Positions 16,349 through 25,268 of a DNA stretch of 26,228 nucleotides are shown here, piece by piece. Position numbers and translations under genes: made by a program. The notes under the pieces were generated by a model. The model saw only the letters and a list, made by a program, of their open reading frames with translations, was not told the DNA's origin and ran no database searches. This DNA comes from CAYMST01 sp964393115 (GTDB lineage Bacteria > Bacteroidota > Bacteroidia > Cytophagales > Cyclobacteriaceae): positions 1-26,228 of the forward strand of contig CAYMST010000031.1 in NCBI GenBank assembly GCA_964393115.1, in the 5' to 3' direction. Position 1 is the stretch's first letter; each line of letters starts with the position of its first letter.

Positions 16349-16876
16349 ATGAAAAAACTAATTTCTCTTACCTCAGCACTCGTACTAGGGCTTTTTTTAG
16401 TTTCATGTGACGATGATGAAGATTCTAGTGCTGATACAGCGCTTCCTACCATACAATCTGTGTCTTATGAAGGAACAAATGTTACAAGTGTCGATGAATT
16501 CGAAGTTCACATAGGTGAAGAACTAGGGTTTGATATTGTGGTAGCAGACAACGAAGGGTTGAGCCAACTTTCTGTTGATATTCATGATGCTTTCGATGGC
16601 CATACACATGATCATGCAAAGTTATTATCCACGGATGATGGAGATACGCTTACGTATACCCAGATATACAATCTAACGGGTACTACGGCAACACAACATG
16701 TACATGTGATGGACCAGTTAACAGAAGACTATCTTCACGGTCATGATCACCCTTACCACTTGGAGCTTGTAGTATTAGATGCGGCTGGAAACAGAGCTGA
16801 AAAAGTATTGACATTCGAAATTCATGATGAAGGTGGTGAAGGTGATGGCGATGGCCATAATCATGATCATCAGTAA
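16349..16876 (+). CDS. His-rich DUF4625 lipoprotein
   Basis: The 175-residue protein is a lipoprotein: signal peptide, lipobox LVSC with Cys20, then DDDED, an acidic tail typical of surface-exported Bacteroidota lipoproteins. The rest is a DUF4625 domain, predicted as an immunoglobulin-like beta sandwich ('LPTIQSVSYEGTN', 'HIGEELGFDIVVADNEGLSQLSVDIHD', 'YHLELVVLDAAGN'). Histidines cluster in 'DGHTHDHAK', 'HVHV', 'LHGHDHPYH' and the tail 'DGHNHDHQ', next to many Asp and Glu, which fits metal binding, zinc or copper most likely. A TonB-dependent receptor gene follows at 17142, and this pairing suggests a metal capture lipoprotein plus outer-membrane importer. A terminator between them shows that they need not share one transcript. 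Metal identity is inference. Confidence 0.85.
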   Translation: MKKLISLTSALVLGLFLVSCDDDEDSSADTALPTIQSVSYEGTNVTSVDEFEVHIGEELGFDIVVADNEGLSQLSVDIHDAFDGHTHDHAKLLSTDDGDTLTYTQIYNLTGTTATQHVHVMDQLTEDYLHGHDHPYHLELVVLDAAGNRAEKVLTFEIHDEGGEGDGDGHNHDHQ

Positions 16877-16916
16877 TTTCGTGATGAGAACATAACATAA
16901 CGAATTGTTAGTTTGG

Positions 16917-16952
16917 AACTCCATAGCCGGTTTCGGTTCATGGAGTTTTTTT
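16917..16952 (+). terminator. Intrinsic terminator after the DUF4625 gene
   Basis: AACTCCAT (16917-16924) and ATGGAGTT (16940-16947) form a perfect 8-bp stem around a 15-base loop, followed by a T-run to 16952. It separates the lipoprotein gene from the receptor gene, or partially attenuates it. Confidence 0.85.
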
Positions 16953-17141
16953 GTTTGTCGAAAAGAGAATGTTATTTTATTCTGTTTGCCTTTTCCAATT
17001 TATGATATCCGCATTGGTGTTATATAACCTGGTGTGTAAAAATCATGTCTCCATAAATGATTGATTTTCAATTCTATGTATTAAGGTGTCTGTGTTTCTA
17101 CATATGAAGAAACAAGCGTTTTTTAGTAGTTGATATTAGTG

Positions 17142-19502
17142 ATGAAATCTTCAGCGATACTTCTATTTTTTTTGCTGCTTACTTTATCCTCGGTCAAAGG
17201 TCAGTTTGATATTCGAGGTATTGTAATCGATGATACCAATCAGCCCATTCCCGGAGCTAACATATCGCTTCATGAGCTTCACAGGCATACGAGTACTTCC
17301 CTAAAAGGAACATTCGCGATAAAAAATCTCAAACCCTCATCCTATCATTTACATGTTTCAGCTGTAGGTTTCCACGGTAAGGCGTTGACTATATGGCTAA
17401 AGTCTGATACGACTATTCGCATTATGCTTCATGAGTCGGTAAATGAATTGCATGAAGTCGTTGTTGAAGGTAATGTGTTAAAAGAGGACCAAAAAGAGAG
17501 TTCTCTTTTGGTTCGAGTTGTAGATGAGGAGCAAATCAATGAATCGCTTTCTTCTTCTTTGATGGAGTCACTAGGTAAGCTGGAAGGGGTAACAAGTATG
17601 AACATAGGTGTGGGAGCATCCAAACCAGTAATTCGAGGGATGAATTCTTACCGCGTATTAGTAAATGATAACGGCATTCGGCAAGAAGGACAACAATGGG
17701 GGACTGATCATGGGCTGGAAATTGATCAGCAAAGCGTGGGACAATTAGAAGTGCTAAAAGGACCAGCAGCCCTTTCTTATGGTAGTGGTGCCATGGGGGG
17801 AGTGATTAATATAAAGGATGCTCATGTAGTGGAGCAAGGAGAGACGGAACTCAAGGTTAAGTCTGTTTACCGAAGTTTGAATGACACACGAGGACTAGTG
17901 GTCGGTATGGGAGGTAATAGAAATGGTTTTGTATTTGCTTTAAATGGTACCTACATGGATTACTCCAATTATAAAGTGCCTACGAATCAATATGTTTATT
18001 TTACACAGGTCCTTGATTTGTTTGAAAATGAACTTTCTAATACGGCCGGTAAGGAGAGACATTTTAAGTCAATGATAGGACTACATCGCAGCTGGGGACA
18101 TACGCATTTGACTGTTTCGAGATTTGGTCAGCGAGTTGGCGTTTTTGCTGGTGCCGTCGGTATAGCTAGATCATATGAGATTAGCGATCCAGACGCTTTC
18201 GATATTGATGTTCCATTTCAGTTAGTTGATCACTGGAAGGTTCTTTCTAACAGTAACATTGCTTGGGGAAATGGCTGGCTTGAACTGGATGTTGGATACC
18301 AAAGTAATCAAAGAGAAGAACATGAGCGTGGCGGGAATCACGGGATTCCATCAACAGGTACTACTTTAGGACTTGACTTAGACTTAAAATCGATTGAGGG
18401 AAATGTGAAATATCATTTTCCCAAGGGAAAAAAAGGAGCGGGTGTGCTTGGTGCACAGTTCAACTATATAACTAACAGGGTGGGTGGATTTGATTTTATC
18501 ATACCAGGTTATACCAGAACACAAGGGGCACTTTATTACATTCATAAGTGGAAACCTTCTGAATTGCTTTCGTTGAATGCTGGGATGCGGATAGATGGAA
18601 TTACCTTTCAAAGTAACTCACATGTTAGGCCATTTTTCAGAGACTTTGAGTTTATCGGCTTTGTTCGCAGATCTCCAGACTTAGACGAGGAATACCTAAA
18701 TTATTCTGCGGGTATAGGAGGTGCATATCAGTATTCTGATCAAATCAATTTAAAGTTTAACTTCGGGAAGACCTTTAGGGCTCCTTCGATTGCTGAATTG
18801 GCATCAAATGGAGTCCATCATGGATTGTTTCGGTTTGAGAAGGGAGATTCTACACTTAAGGCCGAGCAAGGATATCAGTTCGACGTTGGCATGATCTACG
18901 AAGGCAAAAGAATACACTACAGCTTTAGTCCATATGTGAATTACTATACTAACTTTATATACTTGGGTGCTTCCAATCAATTTGCCACAGTGGACATTGA
19001 TGGTATAAGCATTCCATTTCCAGGAGGGGGACAGGTATATCAATATCAGCAAACAGAAGCGCTTTTTACAGGATTTGAGGTGAATATTCATTACCATCTG
19101 TCCAAGCAGTTAGAGTTGGATCTTGTTGGAGATTATGTTAGAGCGAATAACCTTAACAGTATTTGGGACTTGCCATTTATACCACCATGGTCACTTAACT
19201 TATCCACTCGATATACCCTGAATGAAAAACTTAAATGGCTAAATGATACCTGGCTGAAAGTAGGTCTGGGCATTTATGGAGCACAAAATAAAGTGGATCA
19301 AAATGAAGCAACTACTGCTGGGTATTTTCTCCTTGACTTGAGTGGAGGCTGTCATTTTGGTCAGAAAGAAAATTGGGGACTGACCTTTCAAATTGTTAAT
19401 CTTTTGGATGGAAGCTATCTTAATCACTTGAGTAGATATCGCATATTGGCAATACCGGAGCCAGGTAGGAATATTACAGTCACGCTCAGTTATAAAATAT
19501 AA
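17142..19502 (+). CDS. TonB-dependent outer-membrane receptor, probable metal importer
   Basis: The 786-residue protein (ATG at 17142; an in-frame TTG at 17130 is less likely) has a signal peptide ending 'SSVKGQ', then an N-terminal carboxypeptidase-D-like regulatory domain ('DIRGIVIDDTNQPIPGANI', 'GTFAIKNLKPSSYHLHVSAVGF'). A plug domain follows ('KPVIRGMNSYRVLVNDNG', 'QEGQQWGTDHGLEIDQQSV', 'LEVLKGPAALSYGSGAMGGV'), then a long C-terminal beta barrel with 'NLKFNFGKTFRAPSIAELASNGVHHG'. Plugs with this QEGQQWGxDHGLEID wording belong to a zinc/iron-type receptor group with His-rich partners. Energy comes from TonB-ExbBD encoded elsewhere. It follows the His-rich DUF4625 lipoprotein, and metal uptake is the best reading. 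SusC-type polysaccharide function is unlikely: no SusD gene is present and the protein is too short. Confidence 0.88.
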   Translation: MKSSAILLFFLLLTLSSVKGQFDIRGIVIDDTNQPIPGANISLHELHRHTSTSLKGTFAIKNLKPSSYHLHVSAVGFHGKALTIWLKSDTTIRIMLHESVNELHEVVVEGNVLKEDQKESSLLVRVVDEEQINESLSSSLMESLGKLEGVTSMNIGVGASKPVIRGMNSYRVLVNDNGIRQEGQQWGTDHGLEIDQQSVGQLEVLKGPAALSYGSGAMGGVINIKDAHVVEQGETELKVKSVYRSLNDTRGLVVGMGGNRNGFVFALNGTYMDYSNYKVPTNQYVYFTQVLDLFENELSNTAGKERHFKSMIGLHRSWGHTHLTVSRFGQRVGVFAGAVGIARSYEISDPDAFDIDVPFQLVDHWKVLSNSNIAWGNGWLELDVGYQSNQREEHERGGNHGIPSTGTTLGLDLDLKSIEGNVKYHFPKGKKGAGVLGAQFNYITNRVGGFDFIIPGYTRTQGALYYIHKWKPSELLSLNAGMRIDGITFQSNSHVRPFFRDFEFIGFVRRSPDLDEEYLNYSAGIGGAYQYSDQINLKFNFGKTFRAPSIAELASNGVHHGLFRFEKGDSTLKAEQGYQFDVGMIYEGKRIHYSFSPYVNYYTNFIYLGASNQFATVDIDGISIPFPGGGQVYQYQQTEALFTGFEVNIHYHLSKQLELDLVGDYVRANNLNSIWDLPFIPPWSLNLSTRYTLNEKLKWLNDTWLKVGLGIYGAQNKVDQNEATTAGYFLLDLSGGCHFGQKENWGLTFQIVNLLDGSYLNHLSRYRILAIPEPGRNITVTLSYKI

Positions 19503-19732
19503 GCGTACGGAGGCTAAGGGTTGGTAATCAGAAACTTTGTAGTAGTGAAAATCTTAATTATCGATTAAGCGTATTCGGTCGAATTATAGATTTGATTCGT
19601 AAGAATTGTCATTGCATCCAGTATTTAATTTCTTATTTTTCAATACAATCTTCGAAAAATGATGTTGCTAAATTGTTTTTCGGGCCAATCGAACATTAAC
19701 AAAGTACAATTTGAATAGGAAAAAATTTACCA

Positions 19733-20452
19733 ATGCAAATCAGAGAAATCAAGAAATCACTTTACAATTCAGTAGAGATTTTAAGTCTAGGCAACAGCTT
19801 AGTGGATATCATTAATAGCTCGGACCTTAAAGCGCATCCGGTTATTTCTACGTTTATCAAGCCAATTGTTCAAGCGTTGAATGTACTTGAGAAGGTGCGG
19901 GATTCTATTGATGACAGTGAATTTACAGATAAAGTAGAGGAAGCAGACTTGGCGCGTGACTTTGCCTTCCGAGCGTTTTGGACGATGGTAGAGGCAGGTA
20001 CAATGAGAAGAAACGACGCTTATAGAAGTGCTGCAGAACTGGTAATGGAAAGGATGTCAGAATTTGACAAAGGACTATATGATTTGTCATACGACCATCA
20101 GACCGCTGAACTCAAGCGTTTCATGCGAACAATGGAAGAGTCGTATACACAGTCCGCTATTGGTGTGATGGGGATGTCGGAGTGGTATGATGAGCTTAAG
20201 CAGTCGCAGCAAAAGTTTGAAGAAATACAGTTACTTTATTTAAACGATACGGAAAGTAATTCCTTTATCCCGACTAAAGAAGCCAGGGAGCATACGGTAA
20301 CACAAGTCAGAATACTCACGCAGTCTCTCAACGGCCTGTTTGCTTCTGACCCAGAAGGTTTGGAAGAGGTCGTTTCAAAAGTAGATAAGGTTTTGGCAAC
20401 ATATGAGCAGACTGCCAAGGATAGAAAAAATAGAGAGAGTTTATTGATTTAA
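19733..20452 (+). CDS. DUF6261 family protein
   Basis: The 239-residue protein is predicted almost wholly helical, with no signal peptide, membrane helix or catalytic motif. The opening 'MQIREIKKSLYNSVEILSLGNSLVDII' and the pattern 'RDFAFRAFWTMVEAGTMRRNDAYRSAAELVMERM' match what I know of DUF6261, a cytoplasmic family restricted to Bacteroidota. No function is established. The protein is probably cytoplasmic and may bind partners through helical bundles. The upstream gap is 230 bases. A strong terminator follows, so it is monocistronic. The annotation rests on pattern recognition and not on a search. Confidence 0.7.
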   Translation: MQIREIKKSLYNSVEILSLGNSLVDIINSSDLKAHPVISTFIKPIVQALNVLEKVRDSIDDSEFTDKVEEADLARDFAFRAFWTMVEAGTMRRNDAYRSAAELVMERMSEFDKGLYDLSYDHQTAELKRFMRTMEESYTQSAIGVMGMSEWYDELKQSQQKFEEIQLLYLNDTESNSFIPTKEAREHTVTQVRILTQSLNGLFASDPEGLEEVVSKVDKVLATYEQTAKDRKNRESLLI

Positions 20453-20488
20453 ACCAAGAAATTTTATTCGTACGTGTAATTTGGACCG

Positions 20489-20520
20489 GCACTTATTCCA
20501 ATCTGGAATAGGTGCTTTTT
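20489..20520 (+). terminator. Intrinsic terminator after the DUF6261 gene
   Basis: GCACTTATTCCA (20489-20500), loop ATC, TGGAATAGGTGC (20504-20515), a 12-bp stem with one G-U pair, then five T residues. Clear plus-strand terminator. Confidence 0.92.
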
Positions 20521-20852
20521 TATGTATAATCGATAATGAGGCCCCATCAACTCCTTCTTAAATCGGCGTTGAATATAGATACTGCCTAGAAAAGGAGCTA
20601 GGTTTTATTGTTTGTCGATTACTTGTTTTTCCGCTGTTATCAAAGTTTTATAGGCAAGATTAGAAGCAAGCTAATAAGTAGCAGCCTTACAGGTTCCACG
20701 TTTAACTTTTGAAAATAGATGTATGATACTAATTTTATTCAGTGGAATACCAAATACAAAGATTTTACAACAGTAACTTATTTTTTTCAACTAAATCAAA
20801 AACAATAGATACAATGTCAACGCTTTGGATTAAGGTTACGCCACAGAGACTA
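20521..20852. other. Intergenic region with no recognised gene
   Basis: These 332 bases after the DUF6261 terminator hold no convincing gene. At the right edge an ATG at 20814 opens a 27-codon plus-strand frame ending at 20897 ('MSTLWIKVTPQRLLARTSGK' at its start), preceded by an A-rich leader. It overlaps the 3' end of the convergent secreted-protein gene. It could be the stub of a truncated gene. A small CCTAG/CTAGG hairpin (20585-20602) is weak. Confidence 0.4.
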
Positions 20853-21983
20853 CTAGCGCGAACCAGCGGGAAAAATATTGTTTTTGGAAACGTATAATGT
20901 GACTGAGGAAGAAACTATATCATCTTCTGTATCATTAGCATTTCGAACCAGATATCTTACTTCATATTCCCCATTATAAACTCCCTCAGGCAAGGAATGA
21001 TCATATTCATAATCCACAAGGCCTTCTGGTCCTACAATATCAGTAGTTGTTATAATTTCCCACTCACCACCCTTAAGCTTCCTCTGCCATCTTAGAGCCC
21101 TTCCTTCATAAGTTTCACATACGTAGCCGGTGAATGTAATTGAACCACAATTTTCACTTGACCGGTGGAGATAAGAAATAGGTGGAGCAATAGTGTTGTA
21201 GTTATCAGGGTAAGACGTTATTTCTGGTGAATAGGTATAATTGTAACCGTCAAATACTCTGAATTGCACTTTCTGAGTAATAGTGATGTCGGAGATTATA
21301 TCACGGATATTAGCGATGGTGATTTTTGCATTTGTGAAAGTAATACCAGTTGTACCATAGTTGTTCCAGTTGGAGCCATCAAAAGAATATTGCAAAGATA
21401 AACATCCGCATCTTATGTCAGATTTATATTCCGGATCGGAATTATGATTTGAAAGAAAAAAATCAACCTTCTGATCGCCACATGTTAACGTATGAGAAGT
21501 AGACACAATCGATCTTTTGTAACCTAAGATGATAGGCGTAGAGGCCCATCTTTCGAATATCCCCCCTTTGGGGTTTGTTGAGCCAGAAATATAAATCTCT
21601 CCCAGGGGATTATAAAATTCTGCCTCTATCGGATTAGGGGTTAGTTTTATTTCTCCTACACTGGTTACATACCTTACCTTCTTTTCTATGCTCCCCCGTT
21701 GTCCTGGTGTTGGTTTCCAAATTCCAAACGCTGAAACCCAAGTAAACTCTCCACTACTAGGCAAAGAAGTTATGTCAACCCTTAAGTGAAAAGTGGCCTG
21801 TGGAATTGGTGTACTGGGAGTTGGAGTTGGACAGAAATTCATTACGTCTAAGTAGCCTGTTCCATGGGTGAAATCGACACCTACAGTCACATCTTTAGAA
21901 ATGCATTGGGCTTTTAGGTATGAGGACTCTAAAATCAAATACATAATACTAACCAAAACAAATACGGTATTTCTCTTTTTCAT
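20853..21983 (-). CDS. Unrecognised exported protein, beta-rich
   Basis: The 376-residue protein has a signal peptide of about 26 residues (hydrophobic 'VFVLVSIMYLILES', ending KAQ). The mature part is rich in Thr, Ser, Tyr, Gly and short beta-like segments with repeated aromatic residues and scattered cysteines ('CGDQKVDFFLSN', 'DIRCGCLSLQYSFDGSNW', 'CGSITFTGYVCETYEGRALRWQRKLKGGEW'). This suggests Ig-like or PKD-like folds of a secreted or surface protein. I do not recognise the family. No C-terminal type IX secretion signal is seen: the protein ends 'YVSKNNIFPAGSR', and the last residues and following DNA differ in composition from the rest, so the C terminus may be truncated. A decayed transposase lies just upstream. 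Confidence 0.7.
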   Translation of the reverse strand: MKKRNTVFVLVSIMYLILESSYLKAQCISKDVTVGVDFTHGTGYLDVMNFCPTPTPSTPIPQATFHLRVDITSLPSSGEFTWVSAFGIWKPTPGQRGSIEKKVRYVTSVGEIKLTPNPIEAEFYNPLGEIYISGSTNPKGGIFERWASTPIILGYKRSIVSTSHTLTCGDQKVDFFLSNHNSDPEYKSDIRCGCLSLQYSFDGSNWNNYGTTGITFTNAKITIANIRDIISDITITQKVQFRVFDGYNYTYSPEITSYPDNYNTIAPPISYLHRSSENCGSITFTGYVCETYEGRALRWQRKLKGGEWEIITTTDIVGPEGLVDYEYDHSLPEGVYNGEYEVRYLVRNANDTEDDIVSSSVTLYVSKNNIFPAGSR

Positions 21984-22045
21984 AATAATGCACTTTTTAT
22001 AATTACTGAGTATCCGAAATCACTCATACGCTGTAATATTTGTAA

Positions 22046-22700
22046 TCATCTACCTATCGGAGATGTTTTCACCGAAATATCTTCTGTTGAGTTATAAACA
22101 AAATCATTTAGGAATAGCTGTAAGTATTTTCCTTTGATGTCATCATAGTTGCTTAAAAGAAGGCTTTTGGCGCTACTGATTATAATATGAATCCTTTCCA
22201 AAGTTTCTTTGCGTCTATTCATTGGATTTTTCGGTAATACGAAGTTCAACATAATCGGTGATATTCATAATCACCACATGCTGAGTACTCTGGTTTGAAA
22301 ACACAATAAATTTATCACTAAAGACCCTTTTAGCGTTTTATTTATCTGTTCTGATTTGTGATCTATGAGTACTTTGGCTTTGAAATATCGGCAGTGATGC
22401 ACTTTTTTTCCAACACCAATATATTCAAGTGATGTAGACTCGGTCAGGCTTGCTACATTCTGTTTTCCTACAACTCCTCTGCCTCTTTTTCTTTCTGTAG
22501 TATCCACTGTAAAACAACCTTCATCCATCTCGATCATCCCTTCCAGAGTGTAGTGATCATCGCGATTTCCTATTGCCTTCCTAAAGTTTATGAGCCATTG
22601 CCCAAACAGGAGCATATCGTTGCAGTCCTAATTGTCTTTGAATCTCCTTACTGAAAAACCTTTTTATATTGTACAGATTAGAAACATGGCTTTGTACCAG
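22046..22700 (-). pseudogene. Decayed IS1595-family (ISXO2-like) transposase
   Basis: Minus-strand pieces in successive frames give one transposase when joined: 'FFSKEIQRQLGLQRYAPVWAMAHKL' (22670-22584), then 'RKAIGNRDDHYTLEGMIEMDEGCF' and 'RGRGVVGKQNVASLTEST' with 'CRYFKAKVLIDHKSEQIN', then 'SDKFIVFSNQSTQHVVIMNI' and 'TDYVELRITEKSNE', then 'RRKETLERIHIIISSAKSLL' and 'KGKYLQLFLNDFVY'. These are the ordered motifs of IS1595 transposases including the DDE-like catalytic region. Frames shift near 22583, 22320, 22216 and again near 22085, so it is long inactive. The N-terminal zinc-ribbon part (up to about 22922) is not recognisable. No inverted terminal repeats were found. The remnant explains the small fragments here and may have disturbed the neighbouring secreted gene. 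Confidence 0.85.
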
Positions 22701-22922
22701 ACCAAATAGGAGAGTTAGCGCAACATACATAACGTGGCTTCGCAAAGATGTTGCACCGCATGAAGATTCAGAAACTGAGGATAATGAAATAAATGAATTT
22801 CCACTGATTGTTTGCAAAGTGTGATTAAATGCCAACCCCTCATTGACGGCAAGTCTAATTTTCATTATATCAATGAATTCAACTGTATAATGTGATTTTT
22901 TTGCCAAAATAAGATTTAACAT

Positions 22923-23328
22923 AATAATTGATGTAGTAGTAACAAACGATGTTCAAAGAGTCATATATAAAATCTCTAACATAAAGGTAGTATCTTTAAA
23001 CGAAAGTCTGTGAGATAATTGAATAAAAATAATACTTGTGTCTCCTAAGAAAAAGAATAACCATCAAATTTCCATTCAAACGGAGATAACGCAATAATAG
23101 TTTTCTACATGTAAGAAGTTAGTTTATAAACGAGTTCGAATTTGTTTTGTCGGACTTAAAGTCTTACCAAGAAAAAAATCAAAGAAGAACATCTATATCA
23201 TAGCCACAGCTCACTTTCAATATCAATTTATTAAGTTAAGTTATCTGGATGCTCCTTAGTGGACTTTTCTCAGATAAAAACTATCGTTTTGGATATCAAT
23301 GACGTTAGGTGGTTCTCCATTGGGAGGT
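22923..23328. other. Intergenic region, nothing recognised
   Basis: These 406 AT-rich bases lie between the transposase remnant and the 3' end of the sensor gene. I see no coding frame, RNA gene or strong terminator. A short inverted repeat GAGGT/ACCTC at about 23325-23337 sits at the sensor gene's stop but has no U-run. Confidence 0.4.
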
Positions 23329-24792
23329 CTACACCTCTATTCTAAAGGCTAATAGTGAAATGTTATCTTTCAGCGTGTTGTCTTTGGTAAGGTGTTTTAT
23401 TTTCTGTGTTATTAACGATTGTAGTTGTCCCATTTGACCACCGAGATTGAAAGACGTTGATTCTTTAAGAATAGTTATGATTGATTTTTTGGCGTAGACT
23501 TCGGATACATCAGGTCCACTCATCTGCATTAGTGACTCCTGCGAAATCACAAAAAACTGCTCATCGGTGTATAGTGTTAATATACTTTCTTCTGCTAAAG
23601 TTTGATTTAGCGGTATCGTTTTGAAAACGCGAGCGTAATCCTGATAAAAAATAAAGTAATTTTTACCAGAGTAGGTCACTGATCGGTTTCCAAAATCTGT
23701 TGTCAGGATTATAATATCTAGATACTCTTCTATATCCTCCCCAGTAAGTTCGTTAGCACTGCTGATGAGGTGTTTTCGGATGGCTTTAGGAGAAGTTAGC
23801 TTCTTGATCTCAACTGCAGTAGTGATGGCATTCACTACGTAAGCGATCTTCAATCCCCTGTTAGATTTATGTCCACGATAGGATATACCTACGAGTATAG
23901 AATTGTTGGTTTCTGCATCAGTACAGGTCCAGAAATAACTGTTGCCAACGAATTCAACTGGCAAGTGAACATGAAACATTTTCTCAAAACTATCTTTCCG
24001 CAATTCGATTTTTGGAAAGAGTTTATCCACAATATCTTTTGATTCTTTTACCGTTTCTTCGAGGCTCCTATTCTTGATTTCTAAATCGAATTTCTTCGAT
24101 AATTGACGTTTGACCTGAGCTTCATCTGCAATTGACTTACGGATGAAGAAAAACAATACGAGCCCGACAACAGCCATAATGCTGCCGTAGATAATAGAAT
24201 TTTTAAATGCTTTTTCTTGAGCATGTTCTATAAATGTATCAAATCGTTTGTCGGCCACTACTACAGCCACGGTCTCTCCTCCGTTATTTGTAATTGGTAC
24301 AAAAGATGTGATCCACGAACCGAACTCGTCATGATATGGATCAATATTAAACCCTTTATCATATTCCGTTTTGAAGTATTCCGGGAATTCAGAATAAACA
24401 TGTCGAAAGTAAGGTGTCTCGCTAGAGGTCACCCCAAAGAAGAACCTATCTTGCATATCACCTATGGACAAGGTGTAAATGGGACTTGATAGCTGGTTGG
24501 ACTTCTCTGCTTGATATAGCAGGTTGTGGAAGTAGGCGTAGACTGAATCTTGTTCGCTAGTAAAGATATCGTCCTTTTGTGGATAACGGTCAAAAAGAGC
24601 GGCCAGTAAATCACCATCGATATGATTGGATAATGTTCGGACAATACTCTCCAAACGAATATGTTCCTGATTTTTACTGGATTTTATTTCTTGAGTATAG
24701 AGCACATAAATATACTGAACTATGAATATTACGAGCAAAGTAAATATGATGCCGATCATATAGTTTTTGCGCCCGAAAAAACCTCTTGTCAT
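23329..24792 (-). CDS. Two-TM sensor with degenerate SpoIIE/PP2C-like domain (probable pseudophosphatase)
   Basis: The 487-residue protein has TM1 at about residues 11-32, a periplasmic sensor of about 165 residues with CACHE-like wording ('GSWITSFVPITNNGGETVAVVVAD', 158-181), TM2 at about 199-217, a coiled coil (about 221-260) and a C-terminal domain (about 270-487) in the position of SpoIIE-type PP2C phosphatases. Its metal ligands are mostly gone: the 'GDFYW' block is NSYFW (284-288), the 'DCTGHG' block is ISYRGHK (303-309), and the 'SDG' block is SQES (417-420). Only the last 'DD' survives, as DNI (476-478). The domain fold is inferred from residual pattern, so phosphatase activity is unlikely and a partner-binding role is more plausible. 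It reads away from the small STAS-like gene 476 bases upstream. Confidence 0.7.
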   Translation of the reverse strand: MTRGFFGRKNYMIGIIFTLLVIFIVQYIYVLYTQEIKSSKNQEHIRLESIVRTLSNHIDGDLLAALFDRYPQKDDIFTSEQDSVYAYFHNLLYQAEKSNQLSSPIYTLSIGDMQDRFFFGVTSSETPYFRHVYSEFPEYFKTEYDKGFNIDPYHDEFGSWITSFVPITNNGGETVAVVVADKRFDTFIEHAQEKAFKNSIIYGSIMAVVGLVLFFFIRKSIADEAQVKRQLSKKFDLEIKNRSLEETVKESKDIVDKLFPKIELRKDSFEKMFHVHLPVEFVGNSYFWTCTDAETNNSILVGISYRGHKSNRGLKIAYVVNAITTAVEIKKLTSPKAIRKHLISSANELTGEDIEEYLDIIILTTDFGNRSVTYSGKNYFIFYQDYARVFKTIPLNQTLAEESILTLYTDEQFFVISQESLMQMSGPDVSEVYAKKSIITILKESTSFNLGGQMGQLQSLITQKIKHLTKDNTLKDNISLLAFRIEV

Positions 24793-25268
24793 GTGATGTG
24801 CAGTTTATAGGATTTAGAACTTGAGTTAGATTTTGAAAAATCGTATGATGTAAGCATACAGATGCGGTTGTAGGAAAACTAGTTCCCCAACGCATCATCA
24901 GTTAAACATACTAAAATGTAGTCTATATGGCTAGTAGATAAAGACGTAGCTTTAGGATAATACGATTGACAACCGTTTGCATACGGTGAAAAAAAACTTA
25001 ATTCTTTGGTATATGCGAAAAGGGATAAGTTTCTGAGTTACCAGTATATCCTCTACGATAAGACAGTATATATCGATGTGATTGGTTTGAAAAAAAACAG
25101 GTGACTCATGTGTCTAATACAAGATAAATAGGTGGGCTGGATGCGCGATGCTTCACAAAATAAAAGGTATAGATTCAATTACCTTCTTTTTCTGTCTAAA
25201 GAACGAATGGTATAGTGAGTTGAACGAAATAAGTTGAGCCGCGGCCCTGTTACTCCGTAAATGTAATT
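24793..25268. other. Divergent intergenic region with a terminator-like hairpin
   Basis: These 476 bases separate the sensor gene (minus) from the STAS-like gene (plus) and must hold both promoters. No gene is seen. AAGGTA (25164-25169) and TACCTT (25180-25185) form a 6-bp stem followed by CTTTTT on the plus strand, with a T-rich tail also on the minus strand, so a short RNA ending there is possible. ACCGT/ACGGT at 24972-24987 is another small hairpin. Neither is conclusive. Confidence 0.4.

Noticed and set aside
17142..19502. Reading the TonB receptor as a SusC-type glycan importer for arabinans
   Set aside because: It lacks a SusD partner, is shorter than SusC proteins, has the wrong plug wording, and is separated from the ara genes by two terminators.
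24972..24987. ACCGT/ACGGT inverted repeat upstream of the sensor gene
   Set aside because: Arms of only five bases in AT-rich DNA with no supporting context; expected by chance.
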